In this document: positions 5,498 to 7,112 of the stretch, piece by piece
Layout: the number at the start of each line of letters is the position of its first letter
Numbering within the stretch: position 1 is the stretch's first letter
Assembly: GCA_035443185.1 (NCBI GenBank)
Contig: DAORRV010000118.1
Location: forward strand, 1-7,112
DNA length: 7,112 nucleotides
Origin: UBA2330 sp035443185
GTDB lineage: Bacteria > Bacteroidota > Ignavibacteria > Tepidaquicellales > Tepidaquicellaceae
Direction of reading: 5' to 3'
Notes under the pieces: model-generated
Seen by the model: the letters and a program-made list of their open reading frames with translations, nothing else
What the model was told of the DNA's origin: nothing
Databases searched by the model: none
Translations under genes and position numbers: made by a program

Positions 5498-6877
5498 TCA
5501 CGCTGCTTTGGTAAGTTGCTCAAGTTTTCTCTTTAAATATGAAATTTTTGCTGCTTTATATTTTTCCTGATATTGTTTCAATTCAACCGGGTTAAATGTT
5601 TCTTTGTAACGAACCATCCTGTAATAAATTATTGCCAACTTTCTGGCTGTTGCTACGATTGCATACTTTGTACCGCCTTTTGCTTTCATTCGTCTAAAAT
5701 AATCTCCTAACCAATGATCACTTTTACTTAAACTATTTGCCGCCACCCGAAATGCCTGAGCCGCTGCATTTGGTTTCTTTTTCAAGCGCATACTGCTAAT
5801 TAATTTCCCACCGGTTATTTTATTGTTCGGACAAAGATTAAGCCAACTAACCCATTTGTTTTCTGTTTCCCACTTGCTTAAATCCGTTCCTGTTTCACTA
5901 AGTATTTCTAACGCACCTACCCCACTTATCCCATAAATCTCCATAACATCTACTCCATGTATTTTTTTTAAATAAGTATTTATATCTACACTTATTGAGT
6001 TTTTAATCTTCGATTTTTTCTTTTTTTTTACACTACTATCTTCTTGTTGTGTGTTTTCAATTGGATCAATAACATTTTTATCATCTTCATAAATATCATA
6101 TTCCTGTAATGTCTTTTCGATTTCTTTTTCACACTCTTCTATTTTAACTTGAAAGATCTTATACATTTCATATGAAAGCTTTAGTGTGGCAAGATGTTCT
6201 CTTCGCCAATTACCCTCTAATGATTTCATAAGGGTTTGCTTATCAGCTTTTATCCTTTTGTCTATATAAGGCATAAACTTTTCCGGTCTTCTTTCTCCTT
6301 CTATTATCGCTTCTATAATTGCAGTGCCTGTTTTACCGACTATATCACTAATAACCGTATGTACTTTTATATTCATCAGTTCAAGAGATTTTTGCATTCG
6401 TAAAATATATCGGCTGCTGTCTTGTACCAGACTTCTTCGGAATCGAACTAAGGTACGAAGTGTTTCTGTATGTTCATCAGGTAAAAAACAACTCGTCAGC
6501 AATCCACAGCTATGAAGACGTTGTATCCACATTGCATCGTTTTCATCATCTTTTCTTCCGGTGATGTTTTTGGTTGATTTGGCATTGACTAAATACACTT
6601 CAAATCCATCTCGAACAAGGACTGTAAACAATTGCTTCCAGTAAACTCCTGTACTCTCCATTGCAACAGTCTCAATACCACTTTGCTTTAACCATTCCGA
6701 TATTGCTCTTAAATCACAGGTAAAAGCTCCAAACTCTTTTACTACTAATGTGTCACTACTTTCGGGGACTGCTACTGTAAACAAAGTGTCACCAACATCA
6801 ATGCCTGCTGCATTTGGATTTACAAGTGGCATTGATACAAATTTTTTTGTTTTTTGATTTTTAATTTTCTCATTCAT
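5498..6877 (-). CDS. IS110-family DEDD transposase
   Basis: 459 residues. The N-terminal RuvC-like DEDD domain (about 22-180) has D27 in GIDVGD, E74 in AMESTGVYW and D111/D114 in GRKDDENDAMW. A helical region (about 225-260) precedes an acidic then lysine-rich linker (262-292), and the Transposase_20 domain follows from about 310 (IYGISGVGALEILSETGTD, 314-332). Family recombinases cut and join DNA under the guidance of an element-encoded bridge RNA. Long linkers of this kind occur in one IS110 subgroup I recognise, where the Tnp domain reads NKISGGK; here it reads NKITGGK, with T355 in place of the serine. S361 and S362 lie just after. The frame is otherwise intact and full length. No Shine-Dalgarno lies next to the ATG at 6877; AAGGAG at 6918-6923 is about 40 bases too far away. 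Confidence 0.93.
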   Translation of the reverse strand: MNEKIKNQKTKKFVSMPLVNPNAAGIDVGDTLFTVAVPESSDTLVVKEFGAFTCDLRAISEWLKQSGIETVAMESTGVYWKQLFTVLVRDGFEVYLVNAKSTKNITGRKDDENDAMWIQRLHSCGLLTSCFLPDEHTETLRTLVRFRRSLVQDSSRYILRMQKSLELMNIKVHTVISDIVGKTGTAIIEAIIEGERRPEKFMPYIDKRIKADKQTLMKSLEGNWRREHLATLKLSYEMYKIFQVKIEECEKEIEKTLQEYDIYEDDKNVIDPIENTQQEDSSVKKKKKSKIKNSISVDINTYLKKIHGVDVMEIYGISGVGALEILSETGTDLSKWETENKWVSWLNLCPNNKITGGKLISSMRLKKKPNAAAQAFRVAANSLSKSDHWLGDYFRRMKAKGGTKYAIVATARKLAIIYYRMVRYKETFNPVELKQYQEKYKAAKISYLKRKLEQLTKAA

Positions 6878-6906
6878 AATCTTAGTATTTTAAAATTATA
6901 AAATAG

Positions 6907-6954
6907 TTTAAAATAATCTCCTTGCCTGTTTGCATGATAAATTTAATCTCCTAT
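6907..6954 (-). repeat. Upstream copy of the two-block spaced repeat flanking the transposase
   Basis: On the plus strand the blocks are TTTAAAATAATCTCCTT (6907-6923) and TCTCCTAT (6947-6954), with 23 unrelated bases between them. Against 5432-5479, 23 of 25 block bases agree, in the same order, orientation and spacing, while the cores agree at about 5 of 23 positions. Read with the transposase it is ATAGGAG, core, AAGGAG, then an AT-rich tail, ending 29 bases before the start codon. Confidence 0.65.
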
Positions 6955-7112
6955 GCGGGCTCGATCACCCAATTGAAAACTTAAAGCGCATCCAGAACCA
7001 TACTTAGAGATGAACTGATGTTCATTGACTCTTAGGTCTTACTGCAAGAAAATATTCTATACAAGTTATTATTCTCAAAACATTGTGCAAGCCCAATCTG
7101 GTTACTTAGAGG
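6936..7112 (-). ncRNA. Candidate bridge RNA region of the IS110 element (limits approximate)
   Basis: IS110-group elements encode their guide RNA in the non-coding stretch ahead of the transposase, on the same strand; this stretch is non-coding and rich in potential structure. On the minus strand one long interrupted stem-loop spans 7045-6988: GCA/TGC, AGACC/GGTTCT with a bulge, AGAG/CTCT with a 3-base bulge, and ATGAAC/GTTCAT closed by ATCA. A second hairpin pairs GGGT and GCCC around GATCGA (6970-6957). A 9-base repeat, CTCTAAGTA, occurs at 7111-7103 and 7009-7001. No promoter or exact ends could be fixed, and the 5' end may lie outside the window. The placement rests on family knowledge; guides were not identified. 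Confidence 0.4.

Larger units (their letters stand above)
5432..7112 (-). mobile_element. IS110-family insertion sequence (ends not determined; right end may lie outside the window)
   Basis: The element is defined by its DEDD transposase and at least 235 bases of non-coding sequence upstream of it. IS110 elements normally lack terminal inverted repeats and target-site duplications, so the ends cannot be read from a simple repeat, and none is visible. The stated left limit is only the outer edge of the spaced repeat; the true end could lie anywhere between the transposase stop and about 5371. The upstream end is either near 7112 or outside the window. The window ending in this region is typical of a contig broken at a multi-copy element. 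Confidence 0.6.

Noticed and set aside
5072..6515. Plus-strand open frames at 5072-5299 and 6324-6515
   Set aside because: Antisense to ykvA and to the transposase; compositional shadows.
6918..6923. AAGGAG as transposase ribosome binding site
   Set aside because: It lies about 40 bases before the ATG, too far to act directly; it belongs to the spaced repeat instead.
6882..6935. 17-codon minus-strand frame (MQTGKEIILNYFIILKY) with GGAG 12 bases upstream, ending 4 bases before the transposase start
   Set aside because: Possible leader peptide coupled to the transposase, but too short, AT-rich and overlapping the spaced repeat; no conservation can be shown.

Overview
This is a chromosomal-looking window from an AT-rich bacterium. 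Apart from one gene fragment at the left edge, every gene is on the minus strand. Most starts lack a clear Shine-Dalgarno, and two depend on TTG. CCGTTGG/CCAACGG palindromes, a ComEA/PilM-like gene pair and housekeeping genes in one run suggest a member of the Bacteroidota-Chlorobiota-Ignavibacteriota group. This placement is an inference from style and gene content; no marker gene settles it. A 100-N scaffold gap shows the source is a draft assembly, and the window ends inside the flank of an insertion sequence, a usual contig break point.

Layout. 1-337: 3' end of a thioredoxin-fold protein gene on the plus strand, converging on the next block. 2775-347 (minus): a compact four-gene run, comEA-like, degenerate PilM-like actin-fold gene, rsmD, coaD, with gaps of 21-35 bases, very likely one transcript. 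It combines a membrane-anchored helix-hairpin-helix protein and a pilus-type scaffold with 16S rRNA methylation and coenzyme A synthesis; the rsmD-coaD pairing is common in bacteria. 2949-3599 (minus): an O-methyltransferase followed by two back-to-back hairpins. 3600-3986: a gene-free repeat patch with three regularly spaced palindromes and what looks like a roughly 203-bp tandem duplication, whose second copy contains the N gap and a broken copy of the methyltransferase start. 5259-3987 (minus): a YkvA/DUF1232 membrane-associated protein followed by a YmdB/TIGR00282 metallophosphodiesterase.

5432-7112: an IS110-family insertion sequence. The DEDD-type transposase is 459 residues. It has a structured-looking non-coding stretch upstream, the usual place for an IS110 bridge RNA, and a terminator-like hairpin plus T tract downstream. 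The most unusual signal here is a 48-bp pattern present on both sides of the transposase gene in the same orientation: two conserved blocks at exactly the same spacing around an unrelated 23-base core. The transposase also has threonine where I expect the family's catalytic-domain serine. Both element ends remain undetermined.
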